Shown: in pieces, positions 6,617 to 14,686 of the stretch
How positions within the stretch are numbered: position 1 is the first letter of the stretch
Layout of the letters: each line of letters starts with the position of its first letter
DNA from: Prevotella sp. UBA2756
Lineage (GTDB): Bacteria > Bacteroidota > Bacteroidia > Bacteroidales > Bacteroidaceae
Direction: 5' to 3'
DNA: 29,183 nt
Assembly: GCA_002353205.1 (NCBI GenBank)
Contig: DEJE01000043.1
Span: 1-29,183 of the forward strand
Position numbers and translations under genes: made by a program
Notes under the pieces: model-generated
What the model was told of the DNA's origin: nothing
Seen by the model: the letters and a program-made list of their open reading frames with translations, nothing else
Database searches by the model: none

Positions 6617-7552
6617 ATGGGACGACAAGGGAAGGACATGGTGGGCAGCTACCAGCGCTACCTGAAGCTGGAGCGCAACTTCACGGGCAACACCGTGGAG
6701 GCCTACATGCGCGACGTGGACAAGCTGCTGCGCTTCATCCACGGCGAGGGCCTCACGGCTACGGAGGTGAAACTGGAACACCTGCAGCAATTCGCCGCCT
6801 CGCTCCACGACCTCGGCATCGGGGCGCGCTCGCAATGCCGCATACTGAGCGGCGTGCGCGCGTTCTACCGCTTCCTCGTGCTCGACGGATGGATGGAGAA
6901 CGACCCGTCGGAGCTCCTCGAGAGCCCGCAGATCGGCGACCACCTGCCCGAGGTGCTGTCGGCCGAGGAGGTCGACATGTTGGAAGGAGCCATCGACCTG
7001 TCGAAATGGGAGGGTCACCGCAACCGCGCCATCATCGAGGTGCTCTTCTCCTGCGGCCTGCGCGTGTCGGAGCTGACCAACCTGACGCTCTCGAACCTCT
7101 ATCTCGACGACGAGTTCCTGCGCGTGGAGGGTAAAGGGAGGAAGGAGCGGCTGGTGCCTATCTCGCAGCGCGCCATCCGCGAACTGGGCTTCTGGTTCCA
7201 CGACCGCAACCAGATGGACAACGTGAAGGCCGGCGAGGAGGACTATGTGTTCCTGAACCGTCGCGGCGCCCACCTGACGCGCACGATGATACTGATCATG
7301 ATTAAGCGGTTGGCAGAGGATGCTGGCATTCAGAAAACCATATCACCTCACACCTTGCGCCACTCCTTTGCCACCGCCCTTTTGGAAGGCGGGGCCGACC
7401 TGCGCGTCATCCAGGCCATGCTCGGCCACGAAAGTATCGGCACGACGGAGATCTACACCCACATCGACACTCACACGCTCAGGCAGGAGATCCTGAATCA
7501 CCACCCGAGGAACATGAAGACCGCAAACCATGGACAACAAGCGACCGAATGA
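6617..7552 (+). CDS. xerD: Tyrosine recombinase XerD-like
   Basis: Site-specific recombinase of the Xer type, which resolves chromosome dimers at dif together with a partner. The 311-residue protein has an N-terminal SAM-like core-binding domain (about 8-95) and a catalytic domain with all six conserved residues: Arg149 (SCGLRVSEL), Lys173 (GKGRKER), His245 and Arg248 (HTLRHSFAT), His271 (LGHESIGTT) and Tyr280 (EIYTHID). Length and motifs are those of housekeeping XerC/D rather than of phage or transposon integrases. The start could be TTG 6608, but ATG 6617 is in frame and suits the usual N-terminus. The gene overlaps recX by 23 bp. The XerD rather than XerC assignment is moderately secure. 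Confidence 0.88.
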   Translation: MGRQGKDMVGSYQRYLKLERNFTGNTVEAYMRDVDKLLRFIHGEGLTATEVKLEHLQQFAASLHDLGIGARSQCRILSGVRAFYRFLVLDGWMENDPSELLESPQIGDHLPEVLSAEEVDMLEGAIDLSKWEGHRNRAIIEVLFSCGLRVSELTNLTLSNLYLDDEFLRVEGKGRKERLVPISQRAIRELGFWFHDRNQMDNVKAGEEDYVFLNRRGAHLTRTMILIMIKRLAEDAGIQKTISPHTLRHSFATALLEGGADLRVIQAMLGHESIGTTEIYTHIDTHTLRQEILNHHPRNMKTANHGQQATE

Positions 7553-8024
7553 GATGACCGAACAGGAGGTGCTCACGCGCCTGACGGCCCTCTGCGCCGC
7601 CGGTGAGCACAGCCGCCAGGAGCTGGTGGAGAAGATGGTGCGCTGGGGTGTGGACGAGGAGCTGCAGGCCCGCGCCATCGACTACCTCTCGCGCCACCGC
7701 TATGTTGACGACGAGCGCTTCGCCCGCGCCTTCGTGTCGGACAAGCTGGAGTATAACAAATGGGGTCCGAGGAAGATCGACCAGGGTCTGTGGGCCAAGG
7801 GCATCGGCGACGATATCCGGCGGAGCGTGCTCGCCGAGGTGGCCGAAGAGCGTTTCCTCGACGTGCTGGAACCTCTGCTGCGCGCCAAGCGTCGCTCCAC
7901 GAAGGCGCAGAGCCGCTACGAGCTCCACGGCAAGCTGATACGCTTCGCCATGGGCCGCGGCTTCACCATGGAGCAGATCAGGCACTGTCTGGGCGACGAT
8001 GCCGACAGCTGTGACGAACCATGA
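7530..8024 (+). CDS. recX: RecX family regulatory protein
   Basis: RecX binds RecA and limits its filament and strand-exchange activity. The 164-residue protein shows the repeated three-helix pattern: HSRQELVEKMVRWGV (about 28-42), the signature YLSRHRYVDDERFARAFVSDK (about 51-71), WGPRKIDQGLWAKGI (about 76-90), and a last repeat ending GRGFTMEQIRHCLGDD. Length is typical. It starts inside the 3' end of xerD and overlaps comF by 4 bp (ATGA), so the three genes form one translationally linked operon. An internal ATG at 7554 is an alternative start. Confidence 0.9.
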   Translation: MDNKRPNEMTEQEVLTRLTALCAAGEHSRQELVEKMVRWGVDEELQARAIDYLSRHRYVDDERFARAFVSDKLEYNKWGPRKIDQGLWAKGIGDDIRRSVLAEVAEERFLDVLEPLLRAKRRSTKAQSRYELHGKLIRFAMGRGFTMEQIRHCLGDDADSCDEP

Positions 8025-8731
8025 CAGGAAAAGGCATCATCAGCTTCTGGAGCCGCGTGATCGACATGATATCGCCGCGCGCCTGTGCCGTCTGCGGACG
8101 CCGTCTCTCCATCGACGAGCGCCAGCTGTGCTGCAAGTGCAACCTCCACATGCCACGCACCTTCTTCGCCCGCAAACCCCTCGACAACGAGATGGCACGC
8201 ATGCTGTGGGGACAGATTCCCGTGGAACGTGCCGCCGCCCTCTTCTACTATGAGACGGGGTCGGAGCTCACGCACCTCATCCACCAGATGAAATATGGCG
8301 ACAGTCCGCAGACAGGAGAAGACCTGGGGCGCATGGTGGCCACGGAGATGGCGCTCGACGGCTTCTTCGACGGCGTGGACATGCTCATACCCGTGCCCCT
8401 GACTTCCGAGCGGCAGCGTGAGCGCGGCTACAACCAGAGCATGGAACTGGCGCGGGGCATCGCCACGGTGACGGGACTGACCGTCGGCAAGGGCGTGCTC
8501 AGACGCACGAAGTTCAGCGGCAGCCAGACTCACATACGCGGGCGCGAGCGTAGAAATAATGTGGAGGATGCCTTCTCCTTGGCCGACGGCACATCCATCG
8601 CCCACCGCCATGTGATGATCGTCGACGACGTGATGACCACCGGGGCCACCATCATCAACTGCGCGAAGGAGCTGCTGAAGGCCGGCGACGTCACCATCAG
8701 CGTCGTCACCGTGGGATTCACGAAGAACTGA
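8021..8731 (+). CDS. ComF family phosphoribosyltransferase-like protein
   Basis: This 236-residue protein has an N-terminal zinc-ribbon pattern (CAVCGRR ... CCKCN, about 24-47) and a type I phosphoribosyltransferase domain. It carries the PLTSERQRERGYNQS segment and the PRPP loop VMIVDDVMTTGATI (about 203-216). ComF proteins are linked to DNA uptake and transformation in competent bacteria, and many non-competent species keep them. Here the gene is the last of the xerD-recX-comF overlap operon; a role in DNA metabolism is suggested by that company but not shown. Nothing is missing from the expected motifs. Confidence 0.9.
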   Translation: MTGKGIISFWSRVIDMISPRACAVCGRRLSIDERQLCCKCNLHMPRTFFARKPLDNEMARMLWGQIPVERAAALFYYETGSELTHLIHQMKYGDSPQTGEDLGRMVATEMALDGFFDGVDMLIPVPLTSERQRERGYNQSMELARGIATVTGLTVGKGVLRRTKFSGSQTHIRGRERRNNVEDAFSLADGTSIAHRHVMIVDDVMTTGATIINCAKELLKAGDVTISVVTVGFTKN

Positions 8732-8798
8732 ACATCCGAAAAAGAACCTTTTTAAGCCGATCAACGGCGTGTTATCCCTATTCATACCAACATAAGAC

Positions 8799-8829
8799 TT
8801 GACATTCCTTTCGAAAGGTTGTACCTTTG
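8799..8829 (+). promoter_or_regulatory. Promoter for the HU-like gene
   Basis: TTG(A) at 8799-8801 and TACCTTTG at 8822-8829 with about 20 bp between match the Bacteroidetes consensus. A leader of about 110 bases follows, ending in an A-rich stretch with AAAGGAAACAAC before the ATG at 8949. Apart from this, the 217-bp gap 8732-8948 shows nothing clear. Confidence 0.75.
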
Positions 8830-8948
8830 CATTGTCAATCAGAACAAGGGGCTTCAGAAATGATGATGAGCGCTCGGCCCGTGGGATGTGCGACAGTGAA
8901 TAACAAACCTTAGTAATCAACCATTTAAAAAAAAGAAAGGAAACAACA

Positions 8949-9428
8949 ATGAGTATTTTCTATCGTCTCAAGCAGAACAACATCGCCGACAGCAAGATGT
9001 TCGGTAAGTGGTATGGCAAGGCCGTCCACACCCAGGTAGTGAGCACTGCCCAGCTCGCCTCGATCATGCAGGAGAACTGCACGGTGAAGTATTCGGACAT
9101 CCAGGCCGTCATCGCCGAGCTGGTGACCACGATGAAGAGAGAGCTCCTCGACTCGAAGCGCGTGAAGATCAACGGTCTGGGATCGTTCAAGGTGAGCATC
9201 TCGAGCAGGGGCGCCGACAGCGCGAAGGAGTATAACGCCAAGGACTGCGTGAAGCGCTTCCGCATCCTCTTCCAGCCCGAGGTGACCACCGACGAGTACG
9301 GACGCCGCACCCACGAGCTGCTCCGCGGTGCCAAGGCGCAGGAGCTGCCCAAGAACGACGTTGACAAGGGCGACGGCACCGAGGAGACGCCCGACGCTCC
9401 CGCCGGTGGCGACGACCAGAATCCTTAA
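8949..9428 (+). CDS. HU-like DNA-binding protein (HU-HIG type)
   Basis: Histone-like nucleoid protein of the enlarged Bacteroidetes HU class (159 residues against about 90 for classic HU). The N-terminus IFYRLKQNNI and VVSTAQLASIMQENCTVKYSDIQAVI (about 30-55) are followed by the HU core RVKINGLGSFKVSISSRGADS (about 73-93) with the RVxxxGLGxF signature, and VKRFRILFQPE. The C-terminal 40 residues are acidic and Gly/Pro-rich (GDGTEETPDAPAGG), probably disordered. It is a single-gene unit with its own strong promoter and terminator. Confidence 0.9.
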   Translation: MSIFYRLKQNNIADSKMFGKWYGKAVHTQVVSTAQLASIMQENCTVKYSDIQAVIAELVTTMKRELLDSKRVKINGLGSFKVSISSRGADSAKEYNAKDCVKRFRILFQPEVTTDEYGRRTHELLRGAKAQELPKNDVDKGDGTEETPDAPAGGDDQNP

Positions 9429-9436
9429 AGAACGAA

Positions 9437-9465
9437 GGGTGTGCCCGAGGGCATGCCCTTTTTTT
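9437..9465 (+). terminator. Intrinsic terminator of the HU-like gene
   Basis: GGGTGTGCCC (9437-9446) and GGGCATGCCC (9449-9458) form a stem with one G-T wobble and one mismatch around a 2-base turn, followed by seven Ts and a further T-rich stretch. Confidence 0.85.
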
Positions 9466-9507
9466 ATTTTTTATTCTTTTCCTGATGCTTAATTCAAATA
9501 TTTTATA

Positions 9508-9515
9508 TACATTTG
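9508..9515 (+). promoter_or_regulatory. Candidate -7 box for the gene run starting at 9543
   Basis: TACATTTG lies 27 bp before the ATG at 9543. The -33 region is AT-rich without a clean TTTG. Confidence 0.5.
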
Positions 9516-9542
9516 CAAAGGAAATAAGAAAAACGAAGCATC

Positions 9543-10199
9543 ATGGCAAATAACAACCGATTATGGTCGGACGAATACTGGCTGTTGCTGATGCAACTAT
9601 ACCTGAAGAAGCCAGAGGGTCTCAAACCCATCTACTCGCGCAGAATGGTGGAGCTGGGCATGGAACTGCACCTCGACCCCCGCTTCCTCTACGAGCAGAT
9701 GTTCAAGTTGCGACAGCTGGACACCCCGCGCATGGAGAAGCTGTGGGAACGCTACGGCAAGAACCCGAAGCGGCTGGCCAAGGGTGTGAAGATGTTGCGG
9801 GCCATGAAGGGCATGGGCAACGCCGACGAGTTCTACGAGGGTGTGGAGATGCAGGAACAGTCGTGGGAGCAAGACTTCAAGCCGCTGGCCGAAGACGCCA
9901 CGCTGAAGCCCGTGATGCTGCTGCTGGTCCTCGACCTCTATTTCCGTCTGACACCGAACACGATGGTCGAGGAGACTCCCGAGATTCAGGAGCTGGCGCG
10001 CACCATGCGCATCAGAGCCGCCCTGGTGGTGGAGATGATGGAGATCTACCAGGTGTGCGACCCCTACCTGAACCGCTCTGAGATCGTGCTGAGCCCCCTA
10101 CTCCGCCCGTGCCAGCAGATGTGGAAGCGCTTCGGCAACGGCAGTCCGGAGGAACTGGCTGCCCTGGCCGCGCAGATGAAGGAATACTTTTTGAGTTAA
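9543..10199 (+). CDS. Conserved-looking helical protein of unknown function upstream of rpoN
   Basis: I do not recognise a named family. The 218-residue protein is soluble and almost entirely helical, with no signal peptide or membrane span. Notable parts are the aromatic N-terminus LWSDEYWLLLMQLYLKKPEGLKPIYS, the segment ELHLDPRFLYEQMFKLR (about 38-54), KNPKRLAKGVKMLRAMKGMG and a C-terminal VVEMMEIYQVCDPYLNRSEI. The last two codons plus stop (TTG AGT TAA) run into the heptamer repeat that fills the gap to rpoN. Position and direction suggest co-transcription with rpoN; a functional link to sigma-54 is not shown. Confidence 0.8.
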   Translation: MANNNRLWSDEYWLLLMQLYLKKPEGLKPIYSRRMVELGMELHLDPRFLYEQMFKLRQLDTPRMEKLWERYGKNPKRLAKGVKMLRAMKGMGNADEFYEGVEMQEQSWEQDFKPLAEDATLKPVMLLLVLDLYFRLTPNTMVEETPEIQELARTMRIRAALVVEMMEIYQVCDPYLNRSEIVLSPLLRPCQQMWKRFGNGSPEELAALAAQMKEYFLS

Positions 10200-10357
10200 G
10201 AGTTAAGAATTAAGAGTTTTAATTTAGTTAAGAGTTAAGAATTAAGAGTTAAGAGTTTTATTTAGTTAAGAGTTAAGAATTAAGAGTTAAGAGTTTTAAA
10301 GTGGAGAGTGGAAAATCCACTATCACCTATCCACTTTCCACTATCAACTAAAATAAT
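10194..10357 (+). repeat. Composite stop-to-start repeat element before rpoN
   Basis: Module 1 is TTAAGAG/TTAAGAA heptamers arranged in three higher-order blocks starting at 10194, 10226 and 10264. Module 2 is GTGGAGAGTGGAAAA. Module 3 is CACTATCACCTATCC and its return arm TCCACTTTCCACT, which pairs with module 2. The end is CAACTAAAATAATATG, the last three bases being the rpoN start (10358). The upstream gene takes its stop TAA from the first heptamer. Confidence 0.88.
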
Positions 10358-11860
10358 ATGTCGCAGAGACTGATACAGAGTCAGGAACAGAAGCTGGTGC
10401 AGCAACAGCGGCTCACCCAGCAGCAGATGCTGCAGGTGAAGCTGCTCGAGATGCCGCTGGCCGAACTGGAGGAGAGCGTGCGCACGGAGCTCGATGACAA
10501 CCCGGCCCTCGAAGCGCTCCCCAACGAGGAGGCTCCTGACTACGAGGCTGCCGACATGGCGGCAGACCCGACAGAGGGCGACGGCCTCGACGACTACGAG
10601 CGCGAGGAGCGACAAGACGCCCTCGACGCCGCCCTGCAGCGCCTCGGCGGCGACGACGAGATGCCCGAGCCCACATCGTATGGCGGTCAGGGCACGCAGA
10701 ACGCCGACTATGAGGAGATAACCTACGGCAACACAACATCGTTCTACGACACCCTGCGCCAGCAGATGGCCGAGACGGAGCTCACCGACGAGGAGCGCGA
10801 GGTGATGGAGTACCTCATCGGATCACTCGACAGCGACGGTCTGCTGCGCAAAAACCTCGGCGACCTCAGCGACGAACTGGCCGTACAGTATTATATCAAC
10901 GTGTCGGAAGAGGAGATAGGGAAGGTGCTCCGCGTCCTGCAGGGCTTCGACCCCGCAGGCATCGGCGCCCGCTCGCTACAGGAATGCCTCCTGCTGCAGA
11001 TCGACCGCCGCGAACCGTCGACCCTCCACACGATGATGAAGCGCGTCATCAGCGAGTGTTTCGACGACTTCATGAACAACCGGTGGAGCCGCATCGCCAA
11101 ACAGCTCGACATGAGCGACGAGGCCATCGCCATCGTCAGACAGGAAATCCTCAAGCTGAACCCCAAACCGGGATCGTCGCTCGGCGAGACGGAGGGGCGC
11201 AGCATCCAGCAGATAACGCCCGACTTCATCGTCGACACGGCCGACGACGGCACGGTGACCTTCACCATCACCCGAGGCCACGTGCCCGACCTCTTCGTGT
11301 CGCCAGAGTTTGCCGACCTCGTGGACGAATACCAGCGCAACCGCGACAACATGAACCGCCAGCAGAAAGAGGCGCTCCTCTACGCCCGCGAGAAGGTGGA
11401 GCGCGCCAAGGGCTACATCGAAGCCGTGAAGCAGCGCCGCCGCACCCTGTATGCCACGATGAAGGCCATCATCGACATGCAGAAGAAATATTTCCAGGAC
11501 GGCGACGAGAGCGACCTGCAGCCCATGGTGCTCAAAGACATCGCCGAGCGCACGGGCCTCGACATCAGCACCGTGTCGCGCGTGTGCAACGCCAAATATG
11601 CGCAGACACGATGGGGAACATTCCGCCTGCGCCACTTCTTCAACGAGGGTGTGCGCACGGGCGACGGCGTGGCCACCAGCATCCGACTGCTGAAGTCGAC
11701 GCTCCAAGACATCGTGAAGGGTGAGGACAAGCACCGTCCGATGAACGACGACGAGCTGGCCGCCGAGATGAAGCGTCGCGGCTATCCCATCGCCCGGCGC
11801 ACGGTGAGCAAATACCGCCTGCAGCTGGGCATACCGTCGGCCCGCCTGCGCAGAGAATGA
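10358..11860 (+). CDS. rpoN: RNA polymerase sigma-54 factor RpoN
   Basis: This alternative sigma factor directs RNA polymerase to -24/-12 promoters and needs AAA+ activators. At 500 residues it is a usual length. Region I is visible as the Gln/Leu-rich QQQRLTQQQMLQVKLLEMPL (about 14-33), followed by an acidic region II. The core-binding domain spans about 120-320, with EREVMEYLIGSLDSDGLL and LQGFDPAGIGARSLQECLLLQ. The DNA-binding part includes a helix-turn-helix (DISTVSRVCNAKYAQTRWG, about 399-417) and the RpoN box ARRTVSKYRLQLGIPSARLRR at the very end. The start lies directly at the end of the composite repeat, whose A-rich end must serve as ribosome-binding region. Confidence 0.96.
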   Translation: MSQRLIQSQEQKLVQQQRLTQQQMLQVKLLEMPLAELEESVRTELDDNPALEALPNEEAPDYEAADMAADPTEGDGLDDYEREERQDALDAALQRLGGDDEMPEPTSYGGQGTQNADYEEITYGNTTSFYDTLRQQMAETELTDEEREVMEYLIGSLDSDGLLRKNLGDLSDELAVQYYINVSEEEIGKVLRVLQGFDPAGIGARSLQECLLLQIDRREPSTLHTMMKRVISECFDDFMNNRWSRIAKQLDMSDEAIAIVRQEILKLNPKPGSSLGETEGRSIQQITPDFIVDTADDGTVTFTITRGHVPDLFVSPEFADLVDEYQRNRDNMNRQQKEALLYAREKVERAKGYIEAVKQRRRTLYATMKAIIDMQKKYFQDGDESDLQPMVLKDIAERTGLDISTVSRVCNAKYAQTRWGTFRLRHFFNEGVRTGDGVATSIRLLKSTLQDIVKGEDKHRPMNDDELAAEMKRRGYPIARRTVSKYRLQLGIPSARLRRE

Positions 11861-11903
11861 CACAGGATGCGCCATGACGATGAAGAAAAAAGAATGATGA
11901 GAG

Positions 11904-12521
11904 ATGAATGAGAGAAAAATCATATTCGTGGCAAGGGTGCTCAGCGCGCTCTTCAACCCCTTCTACCTACCCGTGGTGGGGCTCATCCTGCTGTTCATGT
12001 TCAGCTACATGCAGCAGATGCCCACCATCTACAAGCTGCAGGTGGTGACCGTCGTCTACCTATGCACGGCGCTGCTCCCCACACTCCTCATACGCCTCTA
12101 CCGCCACTATCAGGGGTGGACGCTGTGGGAGCTCGGCACGCGCGAGCGCCGCGCCATTCCCTACATCATCGCCATCGTGTGCTACATCCTCTGCTTCTAT
12201 CTCATGGACCGCCTGCGCATCCCGCACTTCATGACAAGCATCGTGGTGGCGGCTCTCGGCATACAGGTCATCTGCGCCGTCATCAACATGGTGTGGAAGA
12301 TCAGCACTCACTCGGCAGCCATCGGAGGGGTGGCCGGAGCACTGATCGTCTTCTCGCTCGGATTCCGCTTCAACCCCGTGTGGTGGCTCTGTCTGGTCAT
12401 CATCGTGGGAGGTCTGGTGGGCACCAGCCGCATGATCCTGCGCCAGCACACCCTGCCACAGGTGGTGAGCGGCTTCCTCCTCGGCGCCCTCATCTCGTTT
12501 ATGACGATACTAAGGTTCTGA
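11904..12521 (+). CDS. PAP2-like integral membrane phosphatase family protein
   Basis: This 205-residue, strongly hydrophobic protein has about six membrane segments. KISTHSAAIGGVAG (about 133-146) resembles the second PAP2 phosphatase motif (usually PSGH) and SRMILRQHTLPQVVSGFLLGA (about 174-194) the third (SRxxxxxHxxxD). The first motif (KxxxxxxRP) is not clear; the ELGTRERRAIPY segment (about 75-86) may stand in its place. Members act on lipid phosphates such as undecaprenyl or phosphatidyl phosphates at the membrane. The incomplete motifs mean catalytic activity is not assured. The gene lies 43 bp after rpoN and is probably co-transcribed. Confidence 0.75.
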   Translation: MNERKIIFVARVLSALFNPFYLPVVGLILLFMFSYMQQMPTIYKLQVVTVVYLCTALLPTLLIRLYRHYQGWTLWELGTRERRAIPYIIAIVCYILCFYLMDRLRIPHFMTSIVVAALGIQVICAVINMVWKISTHSAAIGGVAGALIVFSLGFRFNPVWWLCLVIIVGGLVGTSRMILRQHTLPQVVSGFLLGALISFMTILRF

Positions 12522-12528
12522 AAGCTGA

Positions 12529-12555
12529 CCCCCTCCCGGCCTCCCCGAGGGGAGG
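12529..12555. repeat. Single REP-like GC-rich palindrome
   Basis: CCCCCTCCCGGCCTCCCC plus the GAGGGGAGG arm, the same element as at 5606-5634, sits just after the stop of the PAP2-like gene and just before the composite repeat. Confidence 0.8.
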
Positions 12556-12564
12556 AGATTGTAT

Positions 12565-12719
12565 AGTTAAGAGTTAAGAATTAAGAGTTTTAAAAGTGGA
12601 AAGTGGAGAATGGAAAGTGGAGAATCACCTGTCACCTGGCACCTATCAACTGTCACTTGTCAACTCGTCAACTCGTCAACTTGTCAACTCGTCAACTCGT
12701 CAACTTTAAAAAACATATA
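12565..12719 (+). repeat. Composite stop-to-start repeat element before purE
   Basis: The modules occur in the same order as before rpoN: TTAAGAG heptamers (one short block), TTTTAAAA, GTGGAAAGTGGAGAATGGAA units, CACCTGTCACCTGGCACC units, then six GTCAACTC/GTCAACTT octamers, and a TTTAAAAAACATATAAC end that meets the purE ATG at 12722. Confidence 0.88.
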
Positions 12720-12721
12720 AC

Positions 12722-13231
12722 ATGAAACCGATTGTAAGCATTATCATGGGCAGCACCAGCGACCTGCCCGTCATGGAGAAAGCCATGAAGTTCCTCGACG
12801 ATATGGAGGTGCCGTTCGAAGTGAACGCCCTCTCCGCACACCGTACACCCGACGCCGTGGAGCAGTTTGCCAAGACGGCTAAGGAGCACGGCATACGCGT
12901 CATCATCGCCGGAGCAGGCATGGCAGCAGCACTGCCGGGCGTCATCGCCGCCAGCACACCGCTGCCCGTCATCGGCGTACCTATCAAGGGGAGCGTCCTC
13001 GACGGCGTGGACGCCCTCTACAGCATCCTCCAGATGCCGCCGGGCATCCCCGTGGCCACCGTGGCCATCAACGGTGCTATGAACGCCGCCATCCTGGCTT
13101 GCCAGATGCTCGCCATCGCCGACGATACGCTGGCCGCGAAGATGGAGAGCTACAAAGCCGGTCTGGGCGCAAAGATTGAGAAGGCGAACAAAGACCTGGC
13201 CGAGGTGAAATACCGGTTCAAGACGAACTGA
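12722..13231 (+). CDS. purE: 5-(carboxyamino)imidazole ribonucleotide mutase PurE (class I)
   Basis: PurE converts N5-carboxyaminoimidazole ribonucleotide to CAIR in de novo purine synthesis. The 169-residue protein has the full class I signature: MGSTSDLPVMEKAMKFL (about 9-25), the active-site SAHRTPD (His in AHRTP, about 39-45), IIAGAGMAAALPGVIAA (about 61-77) and GVPIKGSVLDGVDALYSILQM followed by GIPVATVAINGAMNAA. It is cytoplasmic and forms octamers in characterised members. No purK lies adjacent here. The start follows the composite repeat by two bases; ispG follows after 27 bp. Confidence 0.96.
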   Translation: MKPIVSIIMGSTSDLPVMEKAMKFLDDMEVPFEVNALSAHRTPDAVEQFAKTAKEHGIRVIIAGAGMAAALPGVIAASTPLPVIGVPIKGSVLDGVDALYSILQMPPGIPVATVAINGAMNAAILACQMLAIADDTLAAKMESYKAGLGAKIEKANKDLAEVKYRFKTN

Positions 13232-13258
13232 CCGACAGCCCTACAAAAGACAGCAACC

Positions 13259-14677
13259 ATGAAGAAAGCATCATCCTACAGACGGCGCCCGTCGTCGGTG
13301 GCCATGGTGGGCAACGTCGCCATCGGCGGCGACAACCCCGTGCGCATACAGTCGATGACCACCACGAACACCATGGACACCGAGGCCTGCGTGGAACAGG
13401 CCATCCGCATCATCGAAGCCGGCGGCGAGCTGGTACGACTGACCACTCAGGGCACGCGCGAAGCCCAGAACATGAAGAACATCAGCGACGGTCTGCGCGC
13501 CCGCGGCTACACCACACCCCTCGTGGCCGACGTCCACTTCAACGCCAAGGTGGCCGACGTGGCCGCCCTCTACTGCGAGAAGGTACGTGTGAACCCCGGC
13601 AACTATGTGGACCCGGGGCGGACGTTCAAGCACCTGGAATACACCGACGAGGAGTATGCCGAGGAACTGAAGAAGATAGAACGGCAGTTCGTGCCCTTCC
13701 TCAACATCTGCAAGGAGCACCACACCGCCATCCGCATCGGCGTGAACCACGGGTCGCTCTCCGACCGCATCATGAGCCGCTACGGCGACACGCCGGCGGG
13801 CATCGTGGAGAGCTGCATGGAGTTCCTGCGCATCTGCCGGCGCGAAGGGTTTGCCGATGTCGTCATCAGCATCAAGGCATCGAACACGGTGGTCATGGTG
13901 CAGTCGGTGCGCCTCCTGGTGCAGACCATGGACAAGGAAGACATGCACTACCCCCTGCACCTCGGGGTGACCGAGGCCGGCGAGGGTGAGGACGGGCGCA
14001 TCAAGAGCGCCGTGGGCATCGGAGCACTCCTCACCGAGGGCATCGGCGACACCATACGCGTCAGCCTGTCGGAAGAGCCGGAGTGCGAGATTCCCGTGGC
14101 GCGGCAGCTCACGGCTATGATCGAGGAGTGTGCACAGCTGCGCACAGAGGCTGAGGGCACCATCGCCGACGACACCCTCCACCTCCACCTCGACGACACC
14201 GACTGGCCCACGCTGCAGCTGAAGGCGGCGATGGCAGCAGGGGCAACCCTCATCGACCGCAAGGCGCACCAGCTCGTCATCGAGGCTCCCGCCTTCGACG
14301 AAGGACGGCTCTGCGAGCTTGCCGATGCCATCCTGCAGGCAGCACGCATCAAGTTCACCAAGACCGAATACATCTCCTGTCCCGGTTGCGGACGCACCCT
14401 CTACAACCTTCAGCAGACGATAGCGCGCATCAAGGCCGCCACGTCGCACCTAGTGGGACTGAAGATCGGCATCATGGGGTGCATCGTCAACGGTCCGGGC
14501 GAGATGGCCGACGCCGACTACGGCTATGTGGGTGCGGCGCGCGGCAAGATCTCCCTCTATCGCGGCAAGGAATGCGTCATGAAGAACATCCCCGAGGAGG
14601 AGGCCGTGGACCGGTTGCTGGAAATCATAAAAGCAAACAACTTGTCAACTCGTCAACTTGTCAACTCGTCAACTTAA
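13259..14677 (+). CDS. ispG: 4-hydroxy-3-methylbut-2-enyl diphosphate synthase IspG (GcpE), repeat-encoded C-terminus
   Basis: This iron-sulfur enzyme of the MEP isoprenoid pathway converts MEcPP to HMBPP. The TIM barrel (about 1-285) includes NPVRIQSMTTTNTMDT and VRVNPGNYVDPGR. The 4Fe-4S domain has Cys374 and Cys377 (SCPGCGR) and Cys408 (IMGCIVNGPGE). Between the two is an extra segment (about 290-365). At 472 residues the protein is longer than the E. coli type (about 370) but, from memory, shorter than the 600-residue Bacteroidetes type with a full inserted domain. The last twelve residues (NLSTRQLVNSST) and the stop are encoded by the GTCAACTC octamer repeat, so the natural C-terminus was probably replaced or extended by it. 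Confidence 0.95.
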   Translation: MKKASSYRRRPSSVAMVGNVAIGGDNPVRIQSMTTTNTMDTEACVEQAIRIIEAGGELVRLTTQGTREAQNMKNISDGLRARGYTTPLVADVHFNAKVADVAALYCEKVRVNPGNYVDPGRTFKHLEYTDEEYAEELKKIERQFVPFLNICKEHHTAIRIGVNHGSLSDRIMSRYGDTPAGIVESCMEFLRICRREGFADVVISIKASNTVVMVQSVRLLVQTMDKEDMHYPLHLGVTEAGEGEDGRIKSAVGIGALLTEGIGDTIRVSLSEEPECEIPVARQLTAMIEECAQLRTEAEGTIADDTLHLHLDDTDWPTLQLKAAMAAGATLIDRKAHQLVIEAPAFDEGRLCELADAILQAARIKFTKTEYISCPGCGRTLYNLQQTIARIKAATSHLVGLKIGIMGCIVNGPGEMADADYGYVGAARGKISLYRGKECVMKNIPEEEAVDRLLEIIKANNLSTRQLVNSST

Positions 14678-14684
14678 AAAAATA
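14640..14684 (+). repeat. GTCAACTC octamer module spanning the ispG 3' end
   Basis: Alternating GTCAACTC and GTCAACTT octamers (about four) followed by AACTTAAAAAAATACA. The stop codon of ispG is the TAA in this end (14675-14677) and the aldo/keto reductase ATG is at 14687. It is the 3' part of the composite element without modules 1 to 3. Confidence 0.85.
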
Positions 14685-14686
14685 CA

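Noticed and set aside
6372..7552. Integrated element at tRNA-Arg with XerD as its integrase
   Set aside because: The recombinase is housekeeping-like and sits in an overlap operon with recX and comF; no repeat of the tRNA 3' end was seen.
13271..14449. 392-codon open frame antisense to ispG
   Set aside because: Mirror of GC-rich codon usage in a clear housekeeping gene; the translation is low in complexity and unrecognisable.
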